A stretch of 64,000 nt of DNA from Engelhardtia mirabilis (lineage in GTDB: Bacteria; Planctomycetota; UBA1135; GCA-002686595), in assembly GCF_007748095.1 (NCBI RefSeq), contig NZ_CP036287.1:1-64000 (forward strand), written 5' to 3'. Numbering within the stretch: the first letter of the stretch is position 1; every line of letters begins with the position of its first letter. Below are positions 1-11,068 of this stretch, piece by piece. Position numbers and translations under genes: made by a program. Below the pieces are notes generated by a model, which had not been told where the DNA came from, searched no databases, and was given only the letters and a program-made list of their open reading frames with translations.

Positions 1-1761
1 ATGCACCAAGCCAACTCATTCGAGCCGCACGCTCGCGTTCCTCAGAACGACCGACCGCGCCCCCTCCACCAAGAGACGGGCGCGGCGAGCGTGGACGGTC
101 CCGCGCTCCGCGCCGAAGCTGCAGGCGAGCTCTCGATCGAAGGGCTTCCCGGCGGTGATCCCCACGGCGCACACGACCACGATGGCGGGCAAGTCCCCGC
201 TCAGCACCTCGACGCGATCTGGGCCGACATCCAAGGCGTGCTCCAAACGTTCATCCAACGGGAGCAGTTCGACACGTGGTTCCGTCGCGCCGAATTGCGT
301 GGCCTCGATGCGAAGACGGCCACGGTTGCCGTGCAGAACGGCTTCACCCGCTATTTCATCGCCAACTTCTACACCGACGTGCTCGAACGTGCGGTGAGTG
401 AGGTCGTGGGCTCGTCGCGCGAGGTCATCTTCGAGGTCGATGCCGAGTTGACCATCACTCCCCGACGTGCCATGCCCCCGACGGGTGACGGCCCGGCGCC
501 GCCAGCACACGCCAGCGGCGCTGCGGCCGTCCTCCCGCCCTCGCCCGAGACCCCCATCGACGGGATCCGCGCGGCATCGACGCAGAGCCGACAGCGCGGG
601 GCCGCATCGCCGCGGCGGACCGATGGGCCCGAGCAGCCCGACCGACCGTCGACCGGTCAGACCCACACGCGCGCGTCGTTCGAAATGACCCCGGCGCCGC
701 GCCGGCATCGCGGTCTGCTCTCCGCCAGCGACGTCGGTCTGAACCCCGGCTACCGCTTCGACGCGTTCGTGGTCGGGCCGTGCAACCGCTTCGCACACGC
801 CGCCGCGGTGGGCGTCTCCGAGTCGCCGGGTCAGCAGTACAACCCGTTCTTCATGCACGGCAACGTGGGTCTGGGCAAGACCCACCTGATGCAGTCCCTG
901 TGCCACGCGCTCCTGGAGCGGAATCCGGACGTCCGGATCCTGTACCTCTCCTGCGAGACGTTCGTGAATCACTTCATCAGCGCGCTCGAGAACGGCGACC
1001 TGCACGAGTTCCGCAACAAGTACCGCAACGTCGACGTGCTGGTCGTGGACGACATCCACCTGCTCGCGAACAAGGAGCGAACCCAGGAGGAGTTCTTCCA
1101 CACCTTCAACACGCTCTACAACGCCGGCAAGCAGATCGTGCTCTCGTCGGACAGTCCGCCGAAGGACATCCCGACCTTGCAGGGCCGCCTGGTCTCGCGC
1201 TTCAAGTGGGGCCTCGTCACCGAGATGGAGCCGCCCTGCTACGAGACACGCATGGCGATCCTCAAGCGCAAGAGCCGCGAGCGCGGGCACGAACTCCCGG
1301 AAGAGGTCGCACGTCTGTTGGCCGAGCACATCGACACCAACATCCGCGAGCTCGAGGGCGCCGTCACCAAGGTTCTCGGCTACGCCGCCCTGGCCCAGCG
1401 ACCCGTCAGCGAAGAGTTGGCGCGCGAGTGCCTCAGCGAAGTCTTCGACGCGCGGCCGAGTGCCCCGAACATGGAGGACGTGCTGCGGGTCGTCACCCAG
1501 CACTTCAGCATGCGCCTGTCGGACATCCAGTCCCGCAAGCGGACGGCGGCCATCGCCTACGCACGGCAGGTCGGCATGTACCTCGCGCGGCGCGTGACGC
1601 GCCTGTCCCTCGAGGAGATCGGCGGATACTTCGGCGGTCGCGACCACTCCACGGTGCTCTACGCGATCCAGAAGATCACACGCCTGTCGAAGACCGACGC
1701 CGAGTGCCTGTCGTCCGTCCGCGAGCTGCAGCGTCAGCTCGACTCGCCCGCGTCCCGTTGA
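1..1761 (+). CDS. dnaA: Chromosomal replication initiator protein DnaA
   Basis: DnaA binds the origin, melts it as an ATP-driven filament and recruits the replicative helicase. The 586-residue product has the N-terminal helicase-interaction domain at about residues 70-150, a poorly conserved Pro/Arg-rich linker (about 150-235), the AAA+ domain with Walker A GNVGLGKT (287-294) and Walker B VVDDIH (348-353), a sensor-II segment around 445-453 (TNIRELEGA), and the C-terminal DNA-binding domain with the signature GGRDHSTV (545-552). E. coli DnaA has 467 residues; the extra length is a roughly 70-residue N-terminal extension plus the long linker. The window begins on this ATG, so an upstream promoter cannot be examined, and a start further in remains possible because the first 65 residues look unconserved. 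The neighbours dnaN, a dciA-like gene and gyrB form the usual replication cluster. Confidence 0.97.
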   Translation: MHQANSFEPHARVPQNDRPRPLHQETGAASVDGPALRAEAAGELSIEGLPGGDPHGAHDHDGGQVPAQHLDAIWADIQGVLQTFIQREQFDTWFRRAELRGLDAKTATVAVQNGFTRYFIANFYTDVLERAVSEVVGSSREVIFEVDAELTITPRRAMPPTGDGPAPPAHASGAAAVLPPSPETPIDGIRAASTQSRQRGAASPRRTDGPEQPDRPSTGQTHTRASFEMTPAPRRHRGLLSASDVGLNPGYRFDAFVVGPCNRFAHAAAVGVSESPGQQYNPFFMHGNVGLGKTHLMQSLCHALLERNPDVRILYLSCETFVNHFISALENGDLHEFRNKYRNVDVLVVDDIHLLANKERTQEEFFHTFNTLYNAGKQIVLSSDSPPKDIPTLQGRLVSRFKWGLVTEMEPPCYETRMAILKRKSRERGHELPEEVARLLAEHIDTNIRELEGAVTKVLGYAALAQRPVSEELARECLSEVFDARPSAPNMEDVLRVVTQHFSMRLSDIQSRKRTAAIAYARQVGMYLARRVTRLSLEEIGGYFGGRDHSTVLYAIQKITRLSKTDAECLSSVRELQRQLDSPASR

Positions 1762-2859
1762 GCCCGTTGGCTGATCGAGAGCCTGCTCTGGCCTTGGAGA
1801 TCCCGGCGGTCGCCAAGGTCGGCCCTCGGGGCGGCTGAGGCCCCTGGACGGCTCCAGGCTCCCCCCACGCGGCCCCTGGGAGCCGCCAACAGGATGTCGC
1901 CGCAGTCATCCACTGGCCCCTGCCTCTCGCCCGCCCTGCCTCGCCTCAGCTCGGGTCCCACTCGCTTCCAGGCGAGCTGCGACAGTCAATCTGCCTGACT
2001 CTCTCTGGGCTCTCCCTGACCGAGCCCACCCACGGTGCGAGCGCACGGGGACGGCTGTGGTACGCCGTCCCCGCCGTTCCCCGCCGCGGCAACGGGGTTC
2101 GATCTCGATCAGCCCTGACCAAGCCTTACGCGGGCCCTTCGAGGCTCGCCATCGGCCGCGCGCCGACAGGCCCGAACAAGGCCTCGATTGGCTGCCTCCC
2201 GGGCCTGCCGGAGCCCCCTGCGAGCCGCTATGATGGGCCGACGTTAATTCAGGGGACCTCCCACGCGGTACGCCCGTCCCCCCGTCAGACAGGTCGAGCC
2301 CGAGCAACGCAGACCCCCCAACCGAGGCGCGGCTCCGGTCCAACCTGCGCTCAACGTCGAGTCCCCACTGCCGAACGCGCAACCGATCCACGCGCCACCG
2401 CCCGACACTGGATGTGAACAAGTCCGGGAGAAGACCCTGACAACCGACTCACAAGCCGCTCACGGGCTGCGCGCAAGCCGTTGACCGATCGACGATCTCT
2501 CCACTGCCGTCCACCAAACTCCGCCAGCCGCACGAAGCGGCCTTGAGAACTACCCCGGATCTCCACACTTCGTCCACGCGACTGAACAGCCCGCCGGCTG
2601 TTACCAAGGCGCCTGCGACCGATCCAAGTCTCTCGAGAAACAGTGGTTACAAGCACGACCCTGCACTCTCTCCCCGATTCGAGTCGTCCCTTATTAAGAC
2701 GAAGAAGAATACAACTGCCTCCGAGCACCCCTGCGCGCGTCGGGGCCCCGGCTCCGATGGGCCGGGCCCCGCGCGAGGAAGCAGTCCGAGAGAGCGACAC
2801 ACCACCGTCGAACGCCTTGCGCTCGACAACAACCGCATCAGCCCCGAGACGACGAAGCG
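1762..2859. other. Gene-free dnaA-dnaN spacer, candidate oriC
   Basis: This 1.1 kb stretch holds no convincing gene; the open frames here are short and resemble no known family. The space between dnaA and dnaN is a common site for the bacterial origin. Only weak support is visible: imperfect DnaA-box-like 9-mers (ATCTCCACA at 2559-2567 and TGTGAACAA near 2413, each 7/9 to TTATCCACA or its complement), and a locally AT-richer patch around 2690-2715 (contains CTTATTAAGAC and GAAGAAGAATAC) just upstream of dnaN. No cluster of perfect boxes is present, so the origin could lie elsewhere, including upstream of dnaA outside the window. Confidence 0.3.
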
Positions 2860-3963
2860 ATGAAAGTCCTCTGTGACCGAGAACGCCTGCGCGAAGGCCT
2901 CGCGCTCGTGCAGAGCATCGTGCCGACCAAGAGCACGCGCCCGGCCATCGAGAACATCTACCTCGCCGCGACGGACGATGCTCTCGAGCTCGTCGGCACG
3001 GACTTGGAGGTGTCGATGCGCTACCGCCTCGACGATGTGAAAGTCGCCGAGACAGGCACCGCCCTCGTGCCAGGACGAGTGACTGCCGACTTCGTGCGCG
3101 ATCTGGCTAGCGACACCGTCGAGCTGAGCACCGACGGTGAGCACCTGACCATCGTCGGTGGTGCCGACACCTGCACCCTGTCCACGACGGACCCGGACGA
3201 GTTCCCGACCGCCGCCCTCGTGCGCTTCGAGAGCACCGGCGCCCTGTCGATCCAGGGCGGCAACTTCGCCAAGTTGGTCAGCCGCACCTCCTTCGCCGCC
3301 GCGAAGGAGCAGGGACGCTACGCCATGCACGGGATCCTGACCCTGGTCGAGGACCAGGTCCTGCGCATGGTCGCCACCGACGGTCGCCGACTGGCCGTGG
3401 CCTCGACGCCCATCGACGACACCGGTGCGCCCAGGCGGGCGATCGTCCCCACCAAGGCCATGCAGGCCATGTGTCGGGTGATCGACGACACCCTCGAGCA
3501 GATCTCGCTGCAGTTCTCGGACAACCAGGTCGGCCTCAAGACCCGCGCGGCAGAGATCTTCGCGCGAGTCATCGATGGTGAATTCCCCCGCTACGCCGCG
3601 GTGATCCCCGCCGAGACGAGCAAGACCGTCGAAGCGGATGCGGACCTCATGGCCAAGAAGCTGAAGCTGGTCTCCAACGTGACCACCGCCGACGCTCGCG
3701 CCGTGAAGCTCACCGTCGCCGAGAAGACCATGTCGATCCGAGGACGGTCTTCGACCAGCGGCAAGGCCGAGTCTCAGCTCGACATCGACTACAAGGGCGA
3801 GGAGGCGGAGATCGCTTTCAACCCCGACTTCCTGCTCGACGGTCTGCGCAACTGCGAAACCGACCTCGTGCGCCTGGAGTTCAACGACCGGACCAGCCCC
3901 GGCAAGTTCACCCTGGGCGAGAACTACATCTACATCGTGATGCCGATCACGGCCGACGCCTGA
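2860..3963 (+). CDS. dnaN: DNA polymerase III sliding clamp (beta subunit)
   Basis: DnaN forms the ring-shaped dimer that tethers DNA polymerase III to the template. The 367-residue product matches the usual length and its three repeated clamp domains (about 1-120, 125-245 and 246-367). The start is typical (MKVLCDRERLREGLALVQ), with the family features TDLEVSMRY near residue 47 and the closing VMPITADA, equivalent to the usual C-terminal VMPMRL. The ATG at 2860 has only a weak purine stretch before it. It is followed after about 80 bases by the dciA-like gene on the same strand. Confidence 0.96.
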   Translation: MKVLCDRERLREGLALVQSIVPTKSTRPAIENIYLAATDDALELVGTDLEVSMRYRLDDVKVAETGTALVPGRVTADFVRDLASDTVELSTDGEHLTIVGGADTCTLSTTDPDEFPTAALVRFESTGALSIQGGNFAKLVSRTSFAAAKEQGRYAMHGILTLVEDQVLRMVATDGRRLAVASTPIDDTGAPRRAIVPTKAMQAMCRVIDDTLEQISLQFSDNQVGLKTRAAEIFARVIDGEFPRYAAVIPAETSKTVEADADLMAKKLKLVSNVTTADARAVKLTVAEKTMSIRGRSSTSGKAESQLDIDYKGEEAEIAFNPDFLLDGLRNCETDLVRLEFNDRTSPGKFTLGENYIYIVMPITADA

Positions 3964-4045
3964 CGGTTGCGACAGGGCGATCCGTCCGCAGCCTGACCGA
4001 CCGCAGCGTGTCGCTACCGGCACCTCGATCACTACGGAGCCTGAC

Positions 4046-4375
4046 TTGACGAACGGAAGGCCTGGACGGGGTGGCTCCGAGCCCACGAGCTTCGGTGAGC
4101 TCCTGGGTGAGATCACCCACGCCGCCGGCCTCGATCGACCCAAGCGGACCGATCCCGTCTTCGACGCCTGGAACGAAGTGGCGGGCGTCTCGCTGGCTGC
4201 GGTCGCCCGTCCCGTCCGCTTCCGACAGGGCGAGCTTTCCATCGACGTCTCCTCTGCCAGCCACTACCACGAGCTCGTCGCCTTCCACGGCGAGGGGTTG
4301 CGCAAACGCCTCAACGAGGTCCTCGGCGACGAGCGCGTGAAGCGCCTGGTCTTCAAGCACCAAGCCGGAACCTGA
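4046..4375 (+). CDS. DciA-like (DUF721) helicase-loader family protein
   Basis: This 109-residue protein has the DUF721 pattern: an N-terminal helical part (FGELLGEITHAAGL), the conserved tryptophan segment DAWNEVAGVSLA near residues 48-59, then a basic strand region (ARPVRFRQGELSIDVSS) and a closing helix and strand (LNEVLGDERVKRLVF). In other bacteria DUF721 proteins (DciA) help load the DnaB helicase at the origin; that role here rests on family membership and on the position between dnaN and gyrB. The start is a TTG at 4046; no better in-frame start is close. The recF gene that often occupies this slot is absent. The 170 bases to gyrB hold nothing recognisable. Confidence 0.8.
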   Translation: MTNGRPGRGGSEPTSFGELLGEITHAAGLDRPKRTDPVFDAWNEVAGVSLAAVARPVRFRQGELSIDVSSASHYHELVAFHGEGLRKRLNEVLGDERVKRLVFKHQAGT

Positions 4376-4545
4376 ACGCGGTGGATCCCGAGCCGATCGG
4401 GACCGCCTGTACCGACACCGACTGCATCGAGCCTGCCCGCTGCGTCGTCGACGCTCAGCCTGACAGCACTGTCTCTCGCTGAGCCTCGGTCGACTGGGTC
4501 TATTCCGACTGACCCCCGTCCGCCCGCGCCCAGGCGCACCCAACC

Positions 4546-6978
<2,433 letters not shown>

Positions 6979-7020
6979 CGGCCTCGACGGTCGGTGGGAG
7001 CGGCGAAACGCCCGTGCCGG

Positions 7021-7044
7021 GAGCCTCGACCTTCGTCGGGGCTT
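7021..7044. terminator. Hairpin between convergent gyrB and MshEN gene
   Basis: A 9-bp stem (AGCCTCGAC at 7022-7030 pairing with GTCGGGGCT at 7035-7043, one G-U pair) closed by a CTTC loop lies between two converging genes. There is no clear T tract on either strand, so it is a candidate bidirectional terminator only. Confidence 0.4.
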
Positions 7045-7059
7045 CCGCGCGCGGAGGGG

Positions 7060-7608
7060 TCAGAGGTCTTCTTGCACCGCTGCGTCGCCGGCGTCGAAGA
7101 TCCCGCCCCACTCACCACCCTCGGCCACGTCGCCGAACTCGCTGGAGAGGTCCGCCAGCGACGCCGCGGGGAGGTGGCGCTCGAGCCACGACTGGTTGCT
7201 GCCGACCGAGCCGACCAGGCCGAGGATCTTGACCTTGTGGCGGTCCTCGAGCTCCTGAAGGATCTCGGAGGGAACCATCGCCGGCATGGCGATCGTGACC
7301 AGGTCGCCGAATCGGTCCAGAGGTACCAGGCAGTACTGGCGCAGGTACTCCGAGTCGAACAGCCCGATCAGCTCCTCGTTGGGCTCGTAGAGGTCGACCG
7401 GCACGAACGCCAGGTTGAAGACCTCCGAGGCGATGCGGCACAGCTCCCAGTCCGAGAGCAGCCCCTGTCGCACGAGCAACTCGGTGAACAGAGCACCGGT
7501 CGACAGGGCTTCGTGGAGCGTGTGACGAATGGTCTCGCCGTCAATGATCTGACGGTCGCGGATACTGTCCGCCAATCGCTCGTAGTCGAGGCGCTGAGTC
7601 TGCTTCAC
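7060..7608 (-). CDS. Stand-alone MshEN (GspE N-terminal) domain protein
   Basis: The protein resembles the N-terminal domain of type II secretion / type IV pilus ATPases (GspE/PilB MshEN fold): helical segments LLVRQGLLSDWELCRIAS and LFDSEYLRQYCLVPLDRFGD, then a strand/helix part (TIAMPAMVPSEILQELED). No ATPase domain follows, so this is a separate domain protein of about 182 residues. MshEN domains in other bacteria bind cyclic di-GMP or act as protein adaptors; either role here is a guess. The GTG at 7608 is preferred because a purine-rich AGGGGG lies just upstream; the frame is open to an ATG at 7686, but the added residues look non-coding. It lies downstream of tatA on the same strand and converges on gyrB. 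Confidence 0.7.
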   Translation of the reverse strand: MKQTQRLDYERLADSIRDRQIIDGETIRHTLHEALSTGALFTELLVRQGLLSDWELCRIASEVFNLAFVPVDLYEPNEELIGLFDSEYLRQYCLVPLDRFGDLVTIAMPAMVPSEILQELEDRHKVKILGLVGSVGSNQSWLERHLPAASLADLSSEFGDVAEGGEWGGIFDAGDAAVQEDL

Positions 7609-8038
7609 GGGGACGCCCCCTTGGGTACAGGGGACTCCGGTCCCTTCGGTCGTCGCCCCCAGGCCCCTGAAGGAAGCTCTGTCCATTTCTCGAGACGAGG
7701 GGCGACCCCGGGACCCCCGCCGGCAAGAAGATCCGGTCTGGGGTGTAACCGGGGGCCCATCGAACCGTCCAAATCGCTGGGCCCACCCGGGCGGGTGGGG
7801 GCGGTGGTGGCCGACGACAGGGGTGTTGGCGAGTCCGAGGACAGAGGCTCCGAGGACAGAGGCTCCGAGGACAGAGGCTCCGAGGACAGAGGCGAAGGCA
7901 GAGGAGGAAGCCGAGACCAGGACCTACCTCGCGAAGCCCCTCGCCATGAAGCGCCGGGGAGGCGCCATGAGGCCCCGGGTGTTCAGGAAGCCAGGAGGCC
8001 GAGCCCCGGAGGCCAGGCCGAGTTCCCGAGCCGGGAGG
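7609..8038. other. Intergenic region with hairpin and tandem repeat
   Basis: About 430 bases lie between tatA and the MshEN gene. They contain a tight GC palindrome (CCCACCCG / CGGGTGGG, 7783-7800) that could end the tatA transcript, and a perfect four-copy 15-bp tandem repeat (listed separately). Open frames through the region exist on both strands but none resembles a known protein. Confidence 0.5.
7834..7893. repeat. Four perfect 15-bp tandem repeats
   Basis: The unit TCCGAGGACAGAGGC is repeated four times without a mismatch from 7834 to 7893, just beyond the tatA stop codon. The unit length is a multiple of three, but no supported gene covers it. Exact identity of the copies suggests recent expansion by slippage. 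Confidence 0.9.
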
Positions 8039-8626
8039 CTAGGGACGGCTCGCGAGGTCGCCGTCGTCGCCGGACTCCTCGCTGGAGGAATCCTCCGAGC
8101 CCCCGTGCGGGCCGTCGTCGGGGCCACCGGGGGGCGGGACTGCCGGCTCCTCGAGCTTGTCGCCAACGCGATCGTTCGCGCGGCCCCGGTTGTCCATGTC
8201 CCGGGGATCGATCACGGTCGTGCCCCCTTGGGGGCCGTTGGGATCGAGGATGCCGCGCTCAATGCCTCGGCCGGCGGGGTCTTCGAGGCCCCCGGGCAGG
8301 TCGCCTCGAGTTCCCGATGCGGCGCTTCGGCCCACGGCGCCGCCGGAGCTGGGGGGCTGGATACGCGGTGCGGCGGGGTCTCGTTCCGCGGAGAACTTGG
8401 CGTCGTGGATGGCGGACTCGAAGTTACGCCGCGCCCTACGCATCTCCTCGTCGATGCCGGTCTCGCGTTTGAGGTCGTTGAAGGCACGCCGGGCCTGCTG
8501 GACTCGCCCGGCGACTTGGCCGGCGACCTCGGGCAGGCGGCGCCCGAAGATCAGGACCGCGACCACGGCGATCAAGAGCAGCTCGGTCGGGTTGATGTTC
8601 TGGATGAACGCGAGCACGGCGGTCAC
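8039..8626 (-). CDS. tatA: Twin-arginine translocase TatA-family protein
   Basis: TatA proteins form the pore-like component of the twin-arginine export system in the inner membrane. The N-terminus shows the family layout: a short periplasmic end (NPTELLL, residues 12-18), one membrane helix (about 14-28), the Phe-Gly hinge in LIFGRRLPEVAG and an amphipathic helix to about residue 55. A roughly 140-residue charged, Pro/Gly-rich tail follows, longer than in usual TatA (about 90 residues) and nearer TatB length; the FG hinge rather than a GP hinge favours TatA. The start is GTG at 8626, 27 bases after the lptD stop, so it probably belongs to the same transcript. tatC is not in the window. Confidence 0.85.
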   Translation of the reverse strand: MTAVLAFIQNINPTELLLIAVVAVLIFGRRLPEVAGQVAGRVQQARRAFNDLKRETGIDEEMRRARRNFESAIHDAKFSAERDPAAPRIQPPSSGGAVGRSAASGTRGDLPGGLEDPAGRGIERGILDPNGPQGGTTVIDPRDMDNRGRANDRVGDKLEEPAVPPPGGPDDGPHGGSEDSSSEESGDDGDLASRP

Positions 8627-8653
8627 ATGCTATCCGGCTGGGGGGGCGCCAGG

Positions 8654-11068
8654 TCAGTCGGCGAATTCGCCCGAGGGCAACAGGACGGGCGGGCGGCGTC
8701 TGGCAGTGATCGCCGGGGAGAGGCTGATGCCGAAGGAGGTCCCGCCCTCGCCGGAGCGCTTGTAGACGAAGAACTCGACCACCATGTCGTGGCCGTAGCG
8801 GCGGATCGTCCCGCGCGCGCTCAGGGACTTCGAGCCCTGCAACTCGAGGGTCTGGCGGGCTTCGAACTCCCACTTCGGGGTGAAGCGGTAGAGGGCGCCA
8901 AAGGTCGCCGCCTCGAAGACCTTCTGGTTGCTCGGCGGATCATCGCGGGCCATGGTGAAGCCAGCCTCGATGTCGAGCAGCTCGATCGGGCTGAACTTGA
9001 GCCTGGTGCGCGAGTACTCGGTCAAGCTCGACGCGAGGTCGTAGCGTCCGTCGTGGATCACGGCCACGGGCACCGGACCGAGCTTGGTCGTCATGCCCGC
9101 CAAGACGTCGACGGACTGCCAACTCGGGCCCTCGACGTCGGGTGAGTCGAACACTCGCCGCGATCGCACCTCAGCGTCGAGGTTGAAGGGAAATCGAGCC
9201 GCTTCGAGCCGCGCCCGCAGTCCAACGTCAAGGAAGGTGCCCTCGATCGGCTGCTCGAGCTCATCGATCGGGATCAGCGACCCGCCCCCGTCGGCCACCG
9301 CGACGTCGCGGCTGACGCCGATCGTCGGCGCGAACTCGGCGAGCCCACCCTGACGGCTACGCTTCCAGAGGTTGGACGTCAGCTTGGCGCCGACGATCAG
9401 GGCGCTGCGCGAGGGCGCATCGCCGTCGTCGGCCGCGTCGGTCCAGGCCGCGCCTTGGATGTCGGCGTAGGGAATCAGCCGGGCCGCCCCCTGCGCGACC
9501 GGGATCGGAAGCTCGAAACGGTGGGTCATGGCGACCCGCGCCGTCTCCTTCTCGCCGAACCCGTCGGTGAATCCGACCTCGTACTCGGGGTCGCCCTCGA
9601 GTCGCCGGTACCAGCCCGAGCTGGCCTGGGAACTCCAGACCAGGGGCGCGGCGGCCACGTGACCGATGGTCGTGCGCTGGCGGGCGTACAGCGCCTCGGG
9701 CAACTCCTCCACGTCCGTGCGCCAATTGTCGACCAGGACCGAAGCGCTCGCGCTGGCGTAGTTGGCGCCCCAGGCCTTACGCCAGTGGACGTAGGTCTCG
9801 CGTTGTTCGAACTGCAGATAGTCCTTCTCGAAGAACTCGGCCTGGACCCCCGGATCGCTCTGCTTGGAGACGACCACGTCGATCCACTCGCCGGGATCGA
9901 TGTTGAATCGGCCGCGGGTTCGGAACCAGGTCCGCAGGGTCTCGCGATCGGCCTCGTCGACCCGCACCAACCCGCGGTCCTCGGCGCCGTCGGGGATGAT
10001 CCCGAAGTTGGTGTCGATGCGGTAGTGGCCCTCGGACTGCAGGCGCAGGCCCAGGTCGAGCAGCAGGCCGCGCGAGCCCAGGTAGGAAGCATCGACCCTG
10101 AACTTGGCCCGGAAGTTGTCGGGATCACCAGACAACCAACGGTTCACGCCGCGGCCGAACTCACGCAGGTCCCTTGCGTAGCCCACACCTACCGTCGGAC
10201 CGTAGCGCGCCGAGTCCCCCACCGTCAGGTTCCGCAATGCCGGCTCGCCGTCCTCGTCCGCCACGTAGTTGATCGGCGGCAGGGGCAGGGTCAAGCGGTC
10301 CGCGATCCGCAGGCGGTTGCCCTTGAGGCTCACGCGCCAGGGGTACTCCGGATCGCCGGTGGGCGCCATCCGCAGCTCGTCGGTGCGCAGGTAGTAGTGC
10401 GGGACCTCGTGCTCGCAGGTGGTGATCTGCGCGTTGTCGGACCGCAGGGAACCGTCCGAGCTGATCCGCAGCCAGTCCGCGCGAACCTTGAACACGAAGC
10501 GGCTGCCGCCGATCTTTTCACGCACATGGATCCGGCCCTCTGAAACCCAGCCGTGGCCATCGATGCGGTCCACGTACAGGGCGCCGGCCGAAGCCACTCG
10601 CTGGCCCCCCTGGTAGAACTCGACCGGCCCCTCCAGGTAGAGCTCGCGTACGGAGGACAACTCCGGCCGCTTCAGCATGTCGCCGAAGCTAGTCTGGGCC
10701 ACCGGGCCCTCCTGCCCCTGCTCCACCGCAGCCGGGGCGCCGACCCTCAGGTCGCCTGGCTGTTGCGGGTTCCACAACTCGCCCCCATCCCGGTCGAGCC
10801 AGGCGATGGCCCAGGTGGCGTGGACCTCGCGATCGTCGTAGCGAAAGACGGGCGATTGCATGACCACCAACCGCGCATCGCCGTCGAGCAGGTTGCGCGT
10901 GTAGTCGTAGGTGATCGGCGGGAGACCGACCACGGCCGGATCCTGCTGGACGGGGCCTCGGGCGAAGGCGGACGTCCCCGTTGTGGCGGCGAGCGTCGCC
11001 GCTAGGGCCACGAGCCGACCCGACCGCGGTGCTGCGCCACGGCCTCTGGCCTGGTGGTGGGCGATCAC
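8654..11068 (-). CDS. lptD: LptD-like outer-membrane LPS assembly protein
   Basis: LptD is the outer-membrane beta-barrel that inserts lipopolysaccharide into the outer leaflet. The roughly 804-residue product has a signal peptide (RLVALAATLAATTGTSAFA), an OstA-type N-terminal part with strands carrying base/strand words such as LYLEGPVEFYQGGQRV and ALYVDRIDGHGW, then a long run of alternating barrel strands with dense Trp/Tyr/Arg (LDLGLRLQSEGHYRID, YVHWRKAWGANYASA). Overall length is close to E. coli LptD (784). The GTG at 11068 is chosen because it overlaps the upstream stop as GTGA; the frame is open to 11107. The call rests on fold pattern and on the kdsD-kdsC-lptC/A context; lptE was not seen. 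Confidence 0.8.
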   Translation of the reverse strand: MIAHHQARGRGAAPRSGRLVALAATLAATTGTSAFARGPVQQDPAVVGLPPITYDYTRNLLDGDARLVVMQSPVFRYDDREVHATWAIAWLDRDGGELWNPQQPGDLRVGAPAAVEQGQEGPVAQTSFGDMLKRPELSSVRELYLEGPVEFYQGGQRVASAGALYVDRIDGHGWVSEGRIHVREKIGGSRFVFKVRADWLRISSDGSLRSDNAQITTCEHEVPHYYLRTDELRMAPTGDPEYPWRVSLKGNRLRIADRLTLPLPPINYVADEDGEPALRNLTVGDSARYGPTVGVGYARDLREFGRGVNRWLSGDPDNFRAKFRVDASYLGSRGLLLDLGLRLQSEGHYRIDTNFGIIPDGAEDRGLVRVDEADRETLRTWFRTRGRFNIDPGEWIDVVVSKQSDPGVQAEFFEKDYLQFEQRETYVHWRKAWGANYASASASVLVDNWRTDVEELPEALYARQRTTIGHVAAAPLVWSSQASSGWYRRLEGDPEYEVGFTDGFGEKETARVAMTHRFELPIPVAQGAARLIPYADIQGAAWTDAADDGDAPSRSALIVGAKLTSNLWKRSRQGGLAEFAPTIGVSRDVAVADGGGSLIPIDELEQPIEGTFLDVGLRARLEAARFPFNLDAEVRSRRVFDSPDVEGPSWQSVDVLAGMTTKLGPVPVAVIHDGRYDLASSLTEYSRTRLKFSPIELLDIEAGFTMARDDPPSNQKVFEAATFGALYRFTPKWEFEARQTLELQGSKSLSARGTIRRYGHDMVVEFFVYKRSGEGGTSFGISLSPAITARRRPPVLLPSGEFAD

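Noticed and set aside
16..1647. Long open frame on the minus strand opposite dnaA
   Set aside because: GC-rich third positions keep the opposite frame open; its residues (Arg/Ala/His/Val-rich) match no family, while dnaA is unmistakable.
1906..2421. Minus-strand frame in the dnaA-dnaN spacer
   Set aside because: Arg/Gly/Ser-rich, no conserved motif, no ribosome binding site; expected by chance at this GC content.
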